DNA of 39,141 nucleotides from Dehalococcoidia bacterium (lineage in GTDB: Bacteria; Chloroflexota; Dehalococcoidia; Tepidiformales; Tepidiformaceae), in assembly GCA_020432045.1 (NCBI GenBank), contig JAGQHB010000047.1:1-39141 (forward strand). The letters run 5' to 3'. The translations under genes and the position numbers were made by a program. The notes below the pieces were generated by a model. That model did not search any database. It saw nothing but the letters and a program-made list of their open reading frames with translations, and was not told the origin of the DNA. Every line of letters begins with the position of its first letter. The stretch's first letter is position 1. Below, one piece after another: positions 15,554 to 24,337 of this stretch.

Positions 15554-17491
15554 CTACCCCCTCACCGCGAGGCCGACGACGGCAAGGGTGATTACCCCGA
15601 TTGCTACGCCCATGGCGTAGTTCGGGACCTTGCCGGTCTGCGCGTATTTGAGCACTGAGCCCGAGTATTTCGTGATCTGGGCGGAACCATCGACTCCGGT
15701 GTCGTTGACAACGTAGCGGTCGAACCAGGAAACGATGAATGAGAAGCCGAGCAGGCCACGGTCGATACCGTACTGGTACATCTCATCGAAATAGAACTTG
15801 TTCGTGATCATGTCGTAGAGGCCGGGCTGCCATTCGGCAAGCTTTGTGGAGCGCACGGTGCTGCCGCCCCAGTACATCCAGCCAGCGGAGAAGATGCCGA
15901 TGACGCCGATCGCGATCGATGTGCCGGCGAGTGCCCAATCGATGTGGAAGACGTGCGGGTGTTCGACAAAGATGAACTCGGTGATACCCCCCGGGAAGCC
16001 GATGGCCTTACCAACGTCCTGAAAGACCACGAACCCGGAGACGATGGCGAGGAGGCAAAGGAAGAGCAGCGGGCCGGTCATCACAAAGGACGACTCGTGG
16101 GTGTGCTCGTAGATGTGCTGGTCCTTTGGCTTGCCGAGGAAGGTGCGGACGAAGAGCCGCGTCGTGTAGAAGGCGGTGAGCACGGCAGCAAAAGCGAGCA
16201 GGATGAACGCCCAGCCACCACCCCAGTCCAGGGTGGAGTGAAGGATCTCGTCCTTCGACCAGAACCCGGCCAGGGGGAAGACGCCGGCGAGGGCGAGTGA
16301 TCCGATGAGGAATGTCGTCGCGGTGATCGGCATCTTCTTCCAGAGACCGCCGAGTTCATCCATCTCCTGGTGATGGTGGGTGGCGTGGATAACGGATCCG
16401 CTGCCGAGGAAGAGGAGCGCCTTGAAGAAGGCGTGGGTCATGAGATGGAACATCGCGGCTTCAGGAGCACCTGAACCGAGGGCGACGAACATGAAGCCGA
16501 GCTGGCCGACCGTCGAGTAGGCGAGCACCTTCTTGATGTCCGTCTGTGCCAGGGCGATAAAGCCGGTGAGCAGGGCGGTAACGAGACCGACGAGCGTGAT
16601 GATCAGCATCATGTCGCCCGCGACTTCGAACGCGGGGAGCATGCGGGCGGTCAGGTAGACGCCTGCGACAACCATTGTTGCGGCGTGGATGAGCGCGGAG
16701 ACGGGCGTCGGGCCTTCCATCGCGTCTGGAAGCCAGACATGGAAGGGGACCTGCGCGCTCTTACCCATCGCACCAAGGAAGAGGAACATCATCGACACAA
16801 AAAGGTAGGTCGAACCGATGTGGCCTTCCTGAGCGGCGTGAATCACATCCTGGATGTTGAAGGTGCCCGCGGCCTTGCCGAGGAGTACGACGCCAATAAA
16901 AAGGCCGACATCCCCAACGCGTGTGGTGATGAACGCCTTCTTCGCTGCTTCGGTGGCGCTGCGCTTTTCCCAGTAGAAACCGATGAGCAGGAACGAGCAG
17001 ACGCCGACAAGCTCCCAGGAGATGAGCAGGAGCAGCAGGTTGTCGGCCAGCACCAGCATGAGCATGGAGGCGACGAAGAGCTGCAGGACCGCGAAGAACC
17101 AGTAGTAGCGTGGCTCGCCCTTCATGTAACCGATGGAAAAGATGTTCACCATCAGCGCGACCGTGGTGATGACGCCGAGCATGAGGACAGTGATCGGGTC
17201 CACGTAGATGCCCATGCGGAGGACGAAGTCGCCGACGGTGCTCCACTCGATGGAGTTGGTCCAGGCAGGAAACTCTTGCGCTTCGAGGCCGTGTTGGAAC
17301 GCTCCGCCGAGCCCGCCGCGGTTCTGCACGTAGTTGGCGACAACGGCGATCATGAGGCCGAACGAGGTGCCGGTGGCGAGGACGCCAAGGTAGTCGCCGC
17401 CGCGGGGAAGGTAGCGGCCGAGCAGCGCAAGCAGGAGGAACATGCCCGCCGGGATCGCGGCGAGCAGATAAGCGTGTTCAGTGATCGTCAT
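15554..17491 (-). CDS. nuoL: NADH-quinone oxidoreductase subunit L
   Basis: A 645-residue antiporter-like subunit. Motifs: LLLISWELVGVCSFLLIGFYWEKRSATEAAKKAFITTRVGDVGLFIGV (catalytic glutamate helix), VPFHVWLPDAMEGPTPVSALIHAATMVVAGVYL, and KKVLAYSTVGQLGFMFVALG. The C-terminal part supplies the lateral amphipathic helix that bridges the antiporter subunits and a last helix near SFIVSWFDRYVVNDTGVDG. The length is normal for NuoL. It starts at ATG 17491, 13 nt after the end of nuoK. Confidence 0.97.
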   Translation of the reverse strand: MTITEHAYLLAAIPAGMFLLLALLGRYLPRGGDYLGVLATGTSFGLMIAVVANYVQNRGGLGGAFQHGLEAQEFPAWTNSIEWSTVGDFVLRMGIYVDPITVLMLGVITTVALMVNIFSIGYMKGEPRYYWFFAVLQLFVASMLMLVLADNLLLLLISWELVGVCSFLLIGFYWEKRSATEAAKKAFITTRVGDVGLFIGVVLLGKAAGTFNIQDVIHAAQEGHIGSTYLFVSMMFLFLGAMGKSAQVPFHVWLPDAMEGPTPVSALIHAATMVVAGVYLTARMLPAFEVAGDMMLIITLVGLVTALLTGFIALAQTDIKKVLAYSTVGQLGFMFVALGSGAPEAAMFHLMTHAFFKALLFLGSGSVIHATHHHQEMDELGGLWKKMPITATTFLIGSLALAGVFPLAGFWSKDEILHSTLDWGGGWAFILLAFAAVLTAFYTTRLFVRTFLGKPKDQHIYEHTHESSFVMTGPLLFLCLLAIVSGFVVFQDVGKAIGFPGGITEFIFVEHPHVFHIDWALAGTSIAIGVIGIFSAGWMYWGGSTVRSTKLAEWQPGLYDMITNKFYFDEMYQYGIDRGLLGFSFIVSWFDRYVVNDTGVDGSAQITKYSGSVLKYAQTGKVPNYAMGVAIGVITLAVVGLAVRG

Positions 17492-17504
17492 GCGTCCGCG
17501 CCCC

Positions 17505-17813
17505 TTACCACTTCAGGATTGCCGCTTCGTCGACGTTGACCGTGGCGCGGTTGCGGAACAGGCGGATGACGATGGCGAGAGCCAGGCCGACCTCTGCAGC
17601 AGCGACGGTGATGATGAAGACAGCGAAGATCACTCCGGTGATACGCGAGGGATCGAGATACGCGGAGAAGGCGATGAAGTTCATCGAGACCGCGTTGAGC
17701 ATGAGTTCGACGCTCATGAGGACGAGCACTGCATTGCGGCGGGCGAGGACGCCGTACACGCCGAGCGAGAAGAGGATGGCACTGAGGACAAGGTAGTTCT
17801 CGAGCGGAACCAT
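17505..17813 (-). CDS. nuoK: NADH-quinone oxidoreductase subunit K
   Basis: A 102-residue three-helix membrane subunit (MrpC-like). It contains FSLGVYGVLARRNAVLVLMSVELMLNAVSMNFIAF with the conserved SVELMLNAV glutamate of the proton half-channel, and ends RLFRNRATVNVDEAAILKW. Its ATG overlaps the stop of nuoJ (TGATG), so translation is coupled. Length is normal. Confidence 0.96.
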   Translation of the reverse strand: MVPLENYLVLSAILFSLGVYGVLARRNAVLVLMSVELMLNAVSMNFIAFSAYLDPSRITGVIFAVFIITVAAAEVGLALAIVIRLFRNRATVNVDEAAILKW

Positions 17814-18316
17814 CAGTCAGCGTCCTCCTGCCGGGCGAGGATGATGGCCCCGACCAGTGCTACCAGCAAGAGCGCGGAGGCGATAACGAACGGCGCACCG
17901 AAGTCCTGGAAGAGCTTTTCACTGATCAACTCGATGGAGATGCCAGTGGGCTGGTCGTCGACATCACCGGGCCACGAGGTGGAGACGGCAACACCGACGA
18001 GGATGGCGAGGATGCCGCCACCAGCGAGCAGTGCGAACGGCATTTGTGGGCCGTCCACTTTCTGGGCAGCGCCGCCGGCACCCATGCGGGTGAGCATGAG
18101 GGCGAGCAGGATGAGGACGGTGACCGCACCGCCGTAGATGAGCAGCTGGACGATTGCGAGGAATTCGACCATGAGGAGCAGGTACATGGCTCCGACGCCG
18201 ACCATGCTGAGGATGAGAAAGATCGCCGAGTGGATGACGGAGCGTGAGAACACCACGCCAGCGGAGACGCCGACGATGGCGACCGCAAAGATCCACCACA
18301 GTACTTCGGTCGCCAC
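17813..18316 (-). CDS. nuoJ: NADH-quinone oxidoreductase subunit J
   Basis: A 167-residue membrane subunit with the signature SRSVIHSAIFLILSMVGVGAMYLLLMVEFLAIVQLLIYGGAVTVLILLALML, including the pi-bulge region near the quinone chamber. The last helix is PFVIASALLLVALVGAIILA. It starts at GTG 18316, one base after the stop of nuoI. Length and motifs are normal. Confidence 0.95.
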   Translation of the reverse strand: MATEVLWWIFAVAIVGVSAGVVFSRSVIHSAIFLILSMVGVGAMYLLLMVEFLAIVQLLIYGGAVTVLILLALMLTRMGAGGAAQKVDGPQMPFALLAGGGILAILVGVAVSTSWPGDVDDQPTGISIELISEKLFQDFGAPFVIASALLLVALVGAIILARQEDAD

Positions 18317-18317
18317 G

Positions 18318-19934
18318 TTATGCCTCCGTCGGGACGGTCCCGCCCAGTTCCTGGATAGTTGCGAGCACGTCGGTGGGGATGGCCTCGCCGGCTGCGAGGG
18401 CTTCCTTTGCCTTGCGCTCCGCGCGCATTCGTTTTGCGCGAAGTTTGCTCAGTGAGTTCGGGTCGCCTTTGCCGCCGACTTCGACGCCAGCAGGCGGCGC
18501 CCATCCACCATCGGATGAACCAGCAGTCGCTGCGACAGCCGCGCCACCACCGCCTCCGCCTCCACCAGCGCCGGCTAGCGTAGCCCAGATGGCGCCACCG
18601 GGCGCGAGGTCAGAGCCGAGGTCATAGAGTGTCTTCGCAACGTCCTCGGGGATCTCTTCCCCAGCAGCCTGGAGTTCTTTGAATTTGCGCTCGGCACGCA
18701 TGCGGCGAGCGCGAACCTTTTCGGCACTGTTGGGGTCGCCCTTGGGGCCATCGCCAACGCCGGGCGGGAAGCGCATGGAACCGTCGGCTTTTGTGCCGGT
18801 GAGGGGCTCTCCGCCACCTGCGCCACCGCCGCCGCCTGACCCAGCAAGCGTGGCCCAGATCGTGCCACCTGGGGCGAGATCAGAGCCGAGGTCGTAGAGC
18901 GTCTTCGCAATGTCCTCGGGGATCTCTTCGCCGGCCGCCTGCAGTTCTTTAAATTTGCGCTCAGCACGCATGCGGCGAGCGCGAACCTTTTCGGCACTGT
19001 TGGGGTCGCCCTTGGGGCCATCGCCAACGCCGGGCGGGTAGCGCATGGAGCCGTCGGGATTGGTACCACTGAGCAGTTCGCCGGTTCCGCCGCCACCGCC
19101 GGCAGCGCCGCCCTCCGTATAGGGGACCCCGGGCTTCATGTTCGTGTACTTGGTAATCGCAGCCTGGACCTCTTCGGGTACGGGCTCGCCGCGGTCAACA
19201 AACGCCTTGGCTTCGCGTTCGGCACGCATGCGCTTGGCGCGGATCTTCGATTCGGAGAGGATTTCGACTTCGCCCTGGGCGCTGCCAGCAGCGCCAGCGG
19301 TGGCTGCGCCAGCTTTCGGCTTCTCGGGCTCCCGTTCCTGGATAGCTGCCTGCTCGCCGCGTGCGATGCGGTCGAGCTGCGCCTGGCGGGCGGCCGGCCT
19401 CGCACCGAGGAAGGCTATTTCCGGCGGCTCCTCGCCTTTGACCTGACGTTCGATGAGTTCGATCCGATCCTGTGGGCGGAACGGTACATCGAGCCTGCCG
19501 TTGCGGCTGGAATCCAAGAGCGCGGCGATATCCATGTGGAGGTCGCGGCGGTCGAAGACGGCACGCTCGTGGCCTTCCCACGTGTTGTCCATGACGATTG
19601 CTTCGAACGGGCAAACTTCGACGCAAATGTTGCAGCGCATGCAGCGCGCGTAGTCGATCCAGAACTTCTCGACGATCTTGCGGCGGTTGCTGGTTCCTTC
19701 AGGATGCTTGGGGTTGTCCTGCATGGTCGCGGTCATGCAATCCACGGGGCAGTTTCGGACACAGACGTTGCAGCCCGTGCAGAACGGTTCGTCATGGTCG
19801 AAGTCCCAGGTGAGGACAGGGAAACTGCGCTGCCGTACGGGCAGGACGCGCCGTTCGTCGGGGTATTCGACCGTCACCGGCTTGCGGGAGAAGGTCGAGA
19901 GAGTGGTTGCGAGGCCCTTCAGGAGACCTTTCAT
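18318..19934 (-). CDS. nuoI: NADH-quinone oxidoreductase subunit I with large repeat-containing C-terminal extension
   Basis: A 538-residue protein against about 160-230 in ordinary NuoI. Residues 1-140 are a normal NuoI: two [4Fe-4S] sites, C52-C55-C58-C62 (CTGCNVCVRNCP) and C98-C101-C104-C108 (CMRCNICVEVCP), which relay electrons toward NuoB. From about residue 190 the protein becomes Ala/Glu/Gly-rich. It carries four copies of a basic helix with the core KxRAxRMRAER (starting about 230, 316, 406 and 497), each followed by an acidic/proline segment (e.g. EIPEDIAKTLYDLGSDLAPG) and joined by polyglycine linkers. The middle two copies come from a near-exact 270-bp tandem repeat. The frame is intact, and the gene overlaps nuoH. 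The extension's role is unknown. Confidence 0.93.
   Translation of the reverse strand: MKGLLKGLATTLSTFSRKPVTVEYPDERRVLPVRQRSFPVLTWDFDHDEPFCTGCNVCVRNCPVDCMTATMQDNPKHPEGTSNRRKIVEKFWIDYARCMRCNICVEVCPFEAIVMDNTWEGHERAVFDRRDLHMDIAALLDSSRNGRLDVPFRPQDRIELIERQVKGEEPPEIAFLGARPAARQAQLDRIARGEQAAIQEREPEKPKAGAATAGAAGSAQGEVEILSESKIRAKRMRAEREAKAFVDRGEPVPEEVQAAITKYTNMKPGVPYTEGGAAGGGGGTGELLSGTNPDGSMRYPPGVGDGPKGDPNSAEKVRARRMRAERKFKELQAAGEEIPEDIAKTLYDLGSDLAPGGTIWATLAGSGGGGGAGGGEPLTGTKADGSMRFPPGVGDGPKGDPNSAEKVRARRMRAERKFKELQAAGEEIPEDVAKTLYDLGSDLAPGGAIWATLAGAGGGGGGGGAAVAATAGSSDGGWAPPAGVEVGGKGDPNSLSKLRAKRMRAERKAKEALAAGEAIPTDVLATIQELGGTVPTEA
18540..19079 (-). repeat. Two-copy 270-bp tandem repeat inside nuoI
   Basis: The units 18540-18809 and 18810-19079 are nearly identical with an exact 270-nt period (90 codons), so the reading frame is preserved. 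For example, the GCATGCGGCGAGCGCGAACC segment occurs at the same phase in both. Flanking copies at about 18400 and 19200 are diverged versions of the same motif, showing older duplications. Confidence 0.92.
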
Positions 19935-21082
19935 GGGGCAGGCACCTGCAATTGCGTCCTGTACGCGCCGACCAGCGTCTTTGTGGACGACCGGCGGAAC
20001 GCCTGGCGCATGATGATGGCGACGAGCACTGCCGCGCCGAGCGAACTCGTGAGCGTGAGCAGCCAGTAGGGGCCGCCGTACACGAGGATGAAGCCATTCG
20101 CGAGAATCTGGACGAGGGACATCGGCAGGAGCACTTTCCAGCAGAAACTCATCAGCTGGTCGATGCGGAGCCTCGGGACCGTAGCCCGAACCCAGAGCAT
20201 GACAAAGATGAACGCGAGGCTCTTACCCATGGTGAGGGCAAGCTGCCAGCCCCATCCCCAGTCTTCGCCCATGGGGAACTGCCAGCCACCGAGGAAGACG
20301 ACCGCACCAAAGATGCTGAAGCCCCACATGGCAGCGTATTCGGAGAGCATGAACATGCTCCAGCGGATGCCGGAGTATTCGACGAAATAGCCACCGACGA
20401 TTTCCGACTCGGCGACGGGGATGTCGAAGGGTGCACGGTGCAGTTCCGAGAGCATGGCTGTGAAGAAGATGAGAAAGGCGAGCGGCTGGAGGATGACGTA
20501 GGGATAGCGATCCTGCTGGAGCGCCATCTGGTTGAGGTCGAGCGTGCCGGCGATCATCACGACGGCGAGCAGACTCAACACCAGGGGAATTTCGTAGCTG
20601 ATCATCTGCGCAGCAGCACGGACGGCACCGAGGAGGGCGAATTTGTTGCCGGAACCGAGTCCGGCCATCATCACGCCGACGATCTCGAGACCGAGAGCCG
20701 AAATCATGAAGAAGAGGCCGAGAGGGAGGTTGCGGACACCCCAGTCCTGCGCAAACGGCAGGATGCTGAGTGTGATGAAGACGGGGACGAATGTTGCGAA
20801 GGGCGCGAATTCGAACACCCAGCGATCGGCTCGTTTGGGGCGAAGGTCTTCCTTACCGACGAGTTTGAGCGCGTCCGCGAAGCTCTGGAGGAGCCCTGCC
20901 GGGCCAGTGCGTGTCGGGCCGAGGCGCTGCTGGAAGCGGGCGACGATCTTGCGTTCGCCATAGATCAGGTACATGACGACGACGGTCATGACCGTGACCA
21001 TGATGACGACCCGGATGATGGCGTCGAGCCAGTTCCAGATGCCGAAGATCTCGCTACCGAAGGGGTTGAGAACCTCGCTCAC
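19931..21082 (-). CDS. nuoH: NADH-quinone oxidoreductase subunit H
   Basis: A 383-residue membrane subunit that forms much of the quinone chamber. Recognisable segments: ERKIVARFQQRLGPTRTGPAGLLQSFADALKLVGKED, MISYEIPLVLSLLAVVMIAGTLDLN, and ELHRAPFDIPVAESEIVGGYFVEYSGIRWSMFMLSEYAAMW, and RATVPRLRIDQLMSFCWKVLLPMSL near the C-terminus. Start GTG 21082 overlaps the stop of nuoD. It follows nuoD directly, with no nuoE, F or G in between. Length is normal. Confidence 0.97.
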   Translation of the reverse strand: MSEVLNPFGSEIFGIWNWLDAIIRVVIMVTVMTVVVMYLIYGERKIVARFQQRLGPTRTGPAGLLQSFADALKLVGKEDLRPKRADRWVFEFAPFATFVPVFITLSILPFAQDWGVRNLPLGLFFMISALGLEIVGVMMAGLGSGNKFALLGAVRAAAQMISYEIPLVLSLLAVVMIAGTLDLNQMALQQDRYPYVILQPLAFLIFFTAMLSELHRAPFDIPVAESEIVGGYFVEYSGIRWSMFMLSEYAAMWGFSIFGAVVFLGGWQFPMGEDWGWGWQLALTMGKSLAFIFVMLWVRATVPRLRIDQLMSFCWKVLLPMSLVQILANGFILVYGGPYWLLTLTSSLGAAVLVAIIMRQAFRRSSTKTLVGAYRTQLQVPAP

Positions 21083-22224
21083 TTGTCCACCTCCCCCAGC
21101 ACGATGTCGAGTGACCCGAGGATGATGACGGCATCGGCGACGTATGAGCCAACGACCATGCGGCGCAGGGCCGAGAGATTGCAGAAGCTGGGCGAGCGGA
21201 GCTTCATGCGGTAGGCGTTGGTACCGCCTTTTGCCATCCCGAAGACGCCGTATTCGCCCTTGGTGCCTTCGTGGCGGACATAGACTTCCGCGTCGGTAAT
21301 GCGGAGCGTCTTGGGCAGGTCAGGGTTGAGCACGAGGCCGGACTTTGGCATCTCGGCAAGGCACTGCTCAATGATCCGAACGCTCTGGTACATCTCCGAG
21401 AGACGCACGAAGTAGCGGTCGAAGACATCGCCGTTGCGGCCGGTCGGGATATCGAAGTTGAGCTGGGAGTAGATGCCGTACGGCTCAGCCTTGCGGAGGT
21501 CCCATGGGATTCCGGTAGCACGAAGGACCGGCCCGGTGATGCCAAGGCCAATCGCTTCTTCGGTCGACATCGGGCTGAGGCCGCGGCAGCGTTCGACGAA
21601 GATCTCGTTGCCAGTAAGGAGGCCGTCGAGGTCTTCGATGCCCTGCTTGATGGAGGCGATTAGCCAGCGGCAGCGAGATTCGAAGTTTTCGGGCAGGTCC
21701 ATGGTGACGCCACCGACCTTGATGTAGGTCGGGAACATGCGGTCGCCTGCGACTTCTTCGAAGAGGTCGTAGATGCGCTCCCGTTCGCGCCAGCCGTAGA
21801 TGAAGCTGGTGCCGAAGGAGCCGACATCGGCGCCAAACGCGCCGAGGAACATGAAGTGGGAGTTGATCCGGGAGAGCTCGGCCATGATGACGCGGATGTA
21901 CTGCGCACGATCCGGAACTTCGAAGCCGGCGAGGCGCTCGACGGTGTCGCAGTAGGCGAACTCGCAGCACATGCCGGCGAGGTAGTCGGTGCGATCCCAC
22001 CAGCCCATGGCCTGGCGGTAGTCAGCTGTCTCGGTGAGCTTCTCGAGGCCGCGGTGGAGGTAGCCAATATAGGGTTCGCAATCGACGACGAGCTCGCCAT
22101 CAACGGTGAGGACCATGCGGAAGACGCCGTGGGTAGCCGGGTGTTGCGGGCCGATATTGATAGTCATATCGACGGTATCGAATTCGGCTTCTGTGGGAGC
22201 GAGCTGATCTGGCCAGACAGTCAT
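21079..22224 (-). CDS. nuoD: NADH-quinone oxidoreductase subunit D
   Basis: A 381-residue 49-kDa-type subunit derived from NiFe hydrogenase large subunits, lining the quinone pocket with NuoB. Motifs: INIGPQHPATHGVFRMVLTVDGE, EPYIGYLHRGLEKLTE (histidine and tyrosine of quinone binding), and FGADVGSFGTSFIYGWRERERIYDL. The C-terminal EGTKGEYGVFGMAKGGTNAYRMKLRSPSF is characteristic. Its ATG overlaps the stop of nuoC, so it is a separate gene and not a nuoCD fusion. Length is normal. Confidence 0.97.
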   Translation of the reverse strand: MTVWPDQLAPTEAEFDTVDMTINIGPQHPATHGVFRMVLTVDGELVVDCEPYIGYLHRGLEKLTETADYRQAMGWWDRTDYLAGMCCEFAYCDTVERLAGFEVPDRAQYIRVIMAELSRINSHFMFLGAFGADVGSFGTSFIYGWRERERIYDLFEEVAGDRMFPTYIKVGGVTMDLPENFESRCRWLIASIKQGIEDLDGLLTGNEIFVERCRGLSPMSTEEAIGLGITGPVLRATGIPWDLRKAEPYGIYSQLNFDIPTGRNGDVFDRYFVRLSEMYQSVRIIEQCLAEMPKSGLVLNPDLPKTLRITDAEVYVRHEGTKGEYGVFGMAKGGTNAYRMKLRSPSFCNLSALRRMVVGSYVADAVIILGSLDIVLGEVDK

Positions 22225-22772
22225 TAGAAGTTGAACCCCGCGGGACCGTCTTCGATGCCCTGCTTGATCTCCGCCTTTTGGAGCGGATGGGCCTTGAGGA
22301 GCGGATGAATGTGGAGGTCCTCTTCGAGGAGGAGGTTCTTGAGGTTGGGATGGCCTTCGAAGTGGATGCCAAACATCTCTGCGGCTTCGCGCTCATGCCA
22401 ATCGGCGGCCCCGTAGAACTCGACGAGCGACGGCACCGATGCGTGGGGGTGATTGTGCGGGGGCAGGGGGACGGTGATCTGAAGTGTATGACCGTGGCGG
22501 AAGGAGTAGAGCTGATACTTGATGGCCATGCCTTCCTCGCCAAAATCGACGCCGGCCATGTTACGCAGGTAGTCGAACTGGAAGGCGGAGCGCTCCTTCA
22601 GTGTGCGAACAAGGTCACGGAGGCGATCCGCGGGCACGTCAAGGTTCACATCGCTCTTCGTCTGGCCGAGGGTGGCGCCGAACTGCGCGGCAACGGCGCC
22701 GAGGGCGTCCGCGAGCCGTGCGTTGGGGATCTGCGGGGTGACCACGTAGGGAAGTGACGCGGCTTTGCTCAT
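22224..22772 (-). CDS. nuoC: NADH-quinone oxidoreductase subunit C
   Basis: A 182-residue 30-kDa-type subunit on the peripheral arm. The segment [37 protein letters not shown] carries the conserved ERExxDMFGIxFxGHPxLxRxLL-type signature. It starts at ATG 22772 overlapping nuoB. Length is normal for an unfused NuoC. It has the ordinary position in the A-B-C-D block. Confidence 0.95.
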   Translation of the reverse strand: MSKAASLPYVVTPQIPNARLADALGAVAAQFGATLGQTKSDVNLDVPADRLRDLVRTLKERSAFQFDYLRNMAGVDFGEEGMAIKYQLYSFRHGHTLQITVPLPPHNHPHASVPSLVEFYGAADWHEREAAEMFGIHFEGHPNLKNLLLEEDLHIHPLLKAHPLQKAEIKQGIEDGPAGFNF

Positions 22773-23329
22773 CCGACCATCTTCCTGTCTTCCATGATCT
22801 TTTGCTGGAGCGCGAGGAAGCCATCGAGGAGGGCTTCGGGGCGCGGCGGGCAGCCGGGGACGTAGACATCGACCGGGATGATCTTGTCGACGCCCTGCAC
22901 GACGCGGTCGTATTCCGTATAGGGGCCTCCGTTGGTGGCACAGGCGCCCATCGAGATAACGTACTTGGGGTTAGGCATCTGCTCGTAGAGGAGCTTGATG
23001 GCCGGGGCCATTTTCTTGGTGACGGTGCCAGAGACGACCATGACATCGCTCTGGCGGGGGCTTGGCCAGGGGACGATTCCGAAGCGGTCGAGGTCGTGAT
23101 TGGACATGAAGGTGCCGATCATCTCGATCGCGCAGCAGGCCAGTCCAAACGTCATCGGCCAAAGGGAGCTCTTGCGGCTGACAGCAAGGAGAACGTCGGC
23201 GCCGGTCTGAATGACACCGGGCAGGACGATCTTGTAGGCAGCACGGACTTCAGGCAGCTGGACAGGAGTCAGCCGTTCGAGTTCGGCGCCAAAGTCGGGC
23301 GTGTAGGAAAAAGACGGCGTCGAAGTCAT
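22769..23329 (-). CDS. nuoB: NADH-quinone oxidoreductase subunit B
   Basis: A 186-residue PSST subunit that holds cluster N2, the last iron-sulfur centre before quinone. Conserved ligands are the tandem cysteines in GLACCAIEM, the cysteine in MGACATNGG and that in [15 protein letters not shown]. The ATG at 23329 overlaps the stop of nuoA (ATGA). The frame is open further upstream, but that region is nuoA. Length is normal. Confidence 0.96.
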   Translation of the reverse strand: MTSTPSFSYTPDFGAELERLTPVQLPEVRAAYKIVLPGVIQTGADVLLAVSRKSSLWPMTFGLACCAIEMIGTFMSNHDLDRFGIVPWPSPRQSDVMVVSGTVTKKMAPAIKLLYEQMPNPKYVISMGACATNGGPYTEYDRVVQGVDKIIPVDVYVPGCPPRPEALLDGFLALQQKIMEDRKMVG

Positions 23330-23691
23330 CGGCCCCACTCCAGGACTCCACGGCGCCAGGCGTAGGCGAGGCCCAGGCCGAGGACGCCGATGAAGACAAG
23401 CATCTCGTAGAAGACGTACTTCGGGAAATCGATGAAGGTGACGGCCCACGGGAAGATGAAGACCGTTTCGACGTCGAAAATCAGGAAGAGGATCGCCAGG
23501 AGGTAGTAGCGGACGTGAACCTGGCTCCAGTTGCTGCCGATGGGCAGCATGCCGCATTCGTAAGAAACATCCTTGCCGCGTTCCCGCCCGAACGGAGCGA
23601 GCAGCTTCGCCGCGATAACCGCAGTGCCAACGAGGATAATGCCCGCGATCGTGGCGACGAGGACAGCAGAGTAGGAGTCGTAAAAGCTCAA
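23326..23691 (-). CDS. nuoA: NADH-quinone oxidoreductase subunit A
   Basis: A 121-residue three-helix subunit. Signature: [51 protein letters not shown], including the cysteine of the quinone-side loop. I chose TTG 23691 because a strong GGAAGGAG precedes it by 6 nt and the resulting N-terminus lies right before the first helix. ATG 23763, with GGAAGAG upstream, is an alternative that would add 24 residues of unlikely sequence. It is the first gene of the nuo operon, downstream of the promoter at 23818-23846. Confidence 0.95.
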   Translation of the reverse strand: MSFYDSYSAVLVATIAGIILVGTAVIAAKLLAPFGRERGKDVSYECGMLPIGSNWSQVHVRYYLLAILFLIFDVETVFIFPWAVTFIDFPKYVFYEMLVFIGVLGLGLAYAWRRGVLEWGR

Positions 23692-23817
23692 GCCCGGCTC
23701 CTTCCATGGCCTTCGGCGCTCCCCGCAGATTGGGAAAAAGCGCGCCGTTTTGACGGCCTGCATGGTGACTCTTCCGAGCGCGCGGGGATGCGTCCGGGAT
23801 TGTGATTTCGGGGACAA

Positions 23818-23846
23818 ACTCTAGCTCGGAGGGGGTAGCAGGGCAA
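23818..23846 (-). promoter_or_regulatory. Probable nuo operon promoter
   Basis: On the minus strand TTGCCC (23846-23841) and TAGAGT (23823-23818) are exactly 17 nt apart. Transcription would start near 23811, about 120 nt before nuoA. Each box matches the housekeeping consensus at 4 of 6 bases. Confidence 0.45.
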
Positions 23847-23971
23847 GAGACGGGAAAGCCGGGGCCGGTTGCGCACAACGGCGATCGGGTTAGGTGCACG
23901 CATACGAGCGATTGGGCAAGGTGGTGGCGGGGTGTGTCTTCGCTGCATGTGACTGATGGAGTGGGTGCCTG

Positions 23972-24314
23972 GTGAAGAAGATCGAGGCGATTGTGCGGGG
24001 GTGGGAGCGGAGTGCGTGAGTGTTGGCAGCGCTTGGCGGCGCCGGCTCCGACCGGGTGACCGTTGGCGACGTATACGGACACGGGAACCAGAAGGACGTG
24101 ACGCATACGTGGCACGGCCGCGAGATCCTCGTGGAGTACCTGCCCAAGACGCTTCTCATGCTCGTTGTGCATGACGCCCAGCTGGAGCACGTGGAGGAGA
24201 CGATCTGCGACGTGGCGGCCACCGGGGGCCGAAGGCGACGGCAATATCGTTGTCTCGACGGTGGAGGAGACGGTGCGGATCAGGTCAGGGGCGCGGGGCC
24301 GGTTCGCGGTGTGA
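23972..24314 (+). pseudogene. Decayed PII nitrogen-regulatory protein gene (glnB/glnK type)
   Basis: The order of motifs is that of a complete PII protein. The frame starts at GTG 23972 with VKKIEAIVR, and [14 protein letters not shown] matches the typical VTEVKGFGRQKG strand. [26 protein letters not shown] corresponds to the FLPK-x-K strand and helix. [22 protein letters not shown] is the typical end. Two lesions break it: an in-frame TGA at 24017-24019, and a frameshift near 24228 that moves the C-terminus (through TGA 24312-24314) to another frame. The T-loop position expected for Tyr51 reads Ile. In intact form it would have sensed ATP/ADP and 2-oxoglutarate for nitrogen control. Sequencing error is possible, but two lesions make decay likelier. 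Confidence 0.82.
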
Positions 24315-24337
24315 TGGTGTGAACCGGAGGGTAATCG

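Noticed and set aside
19907-21214. 435-residue plus-strand reading frame antisense to nuoH
   Set aside because: It lies opposite a gene with clear family motifs, has low-complexity Glu/His/Asp-rich composition typical of antisense frames in GC-rich DNA, and no promoter or ribosome-binding site.
23326-23817. Extended NuoA starting upstream of 23691
   Set aside because: The additional residues do not match NuoA, and the TTG at 23691 follows a strong GGAAGGAG at the proper distance.
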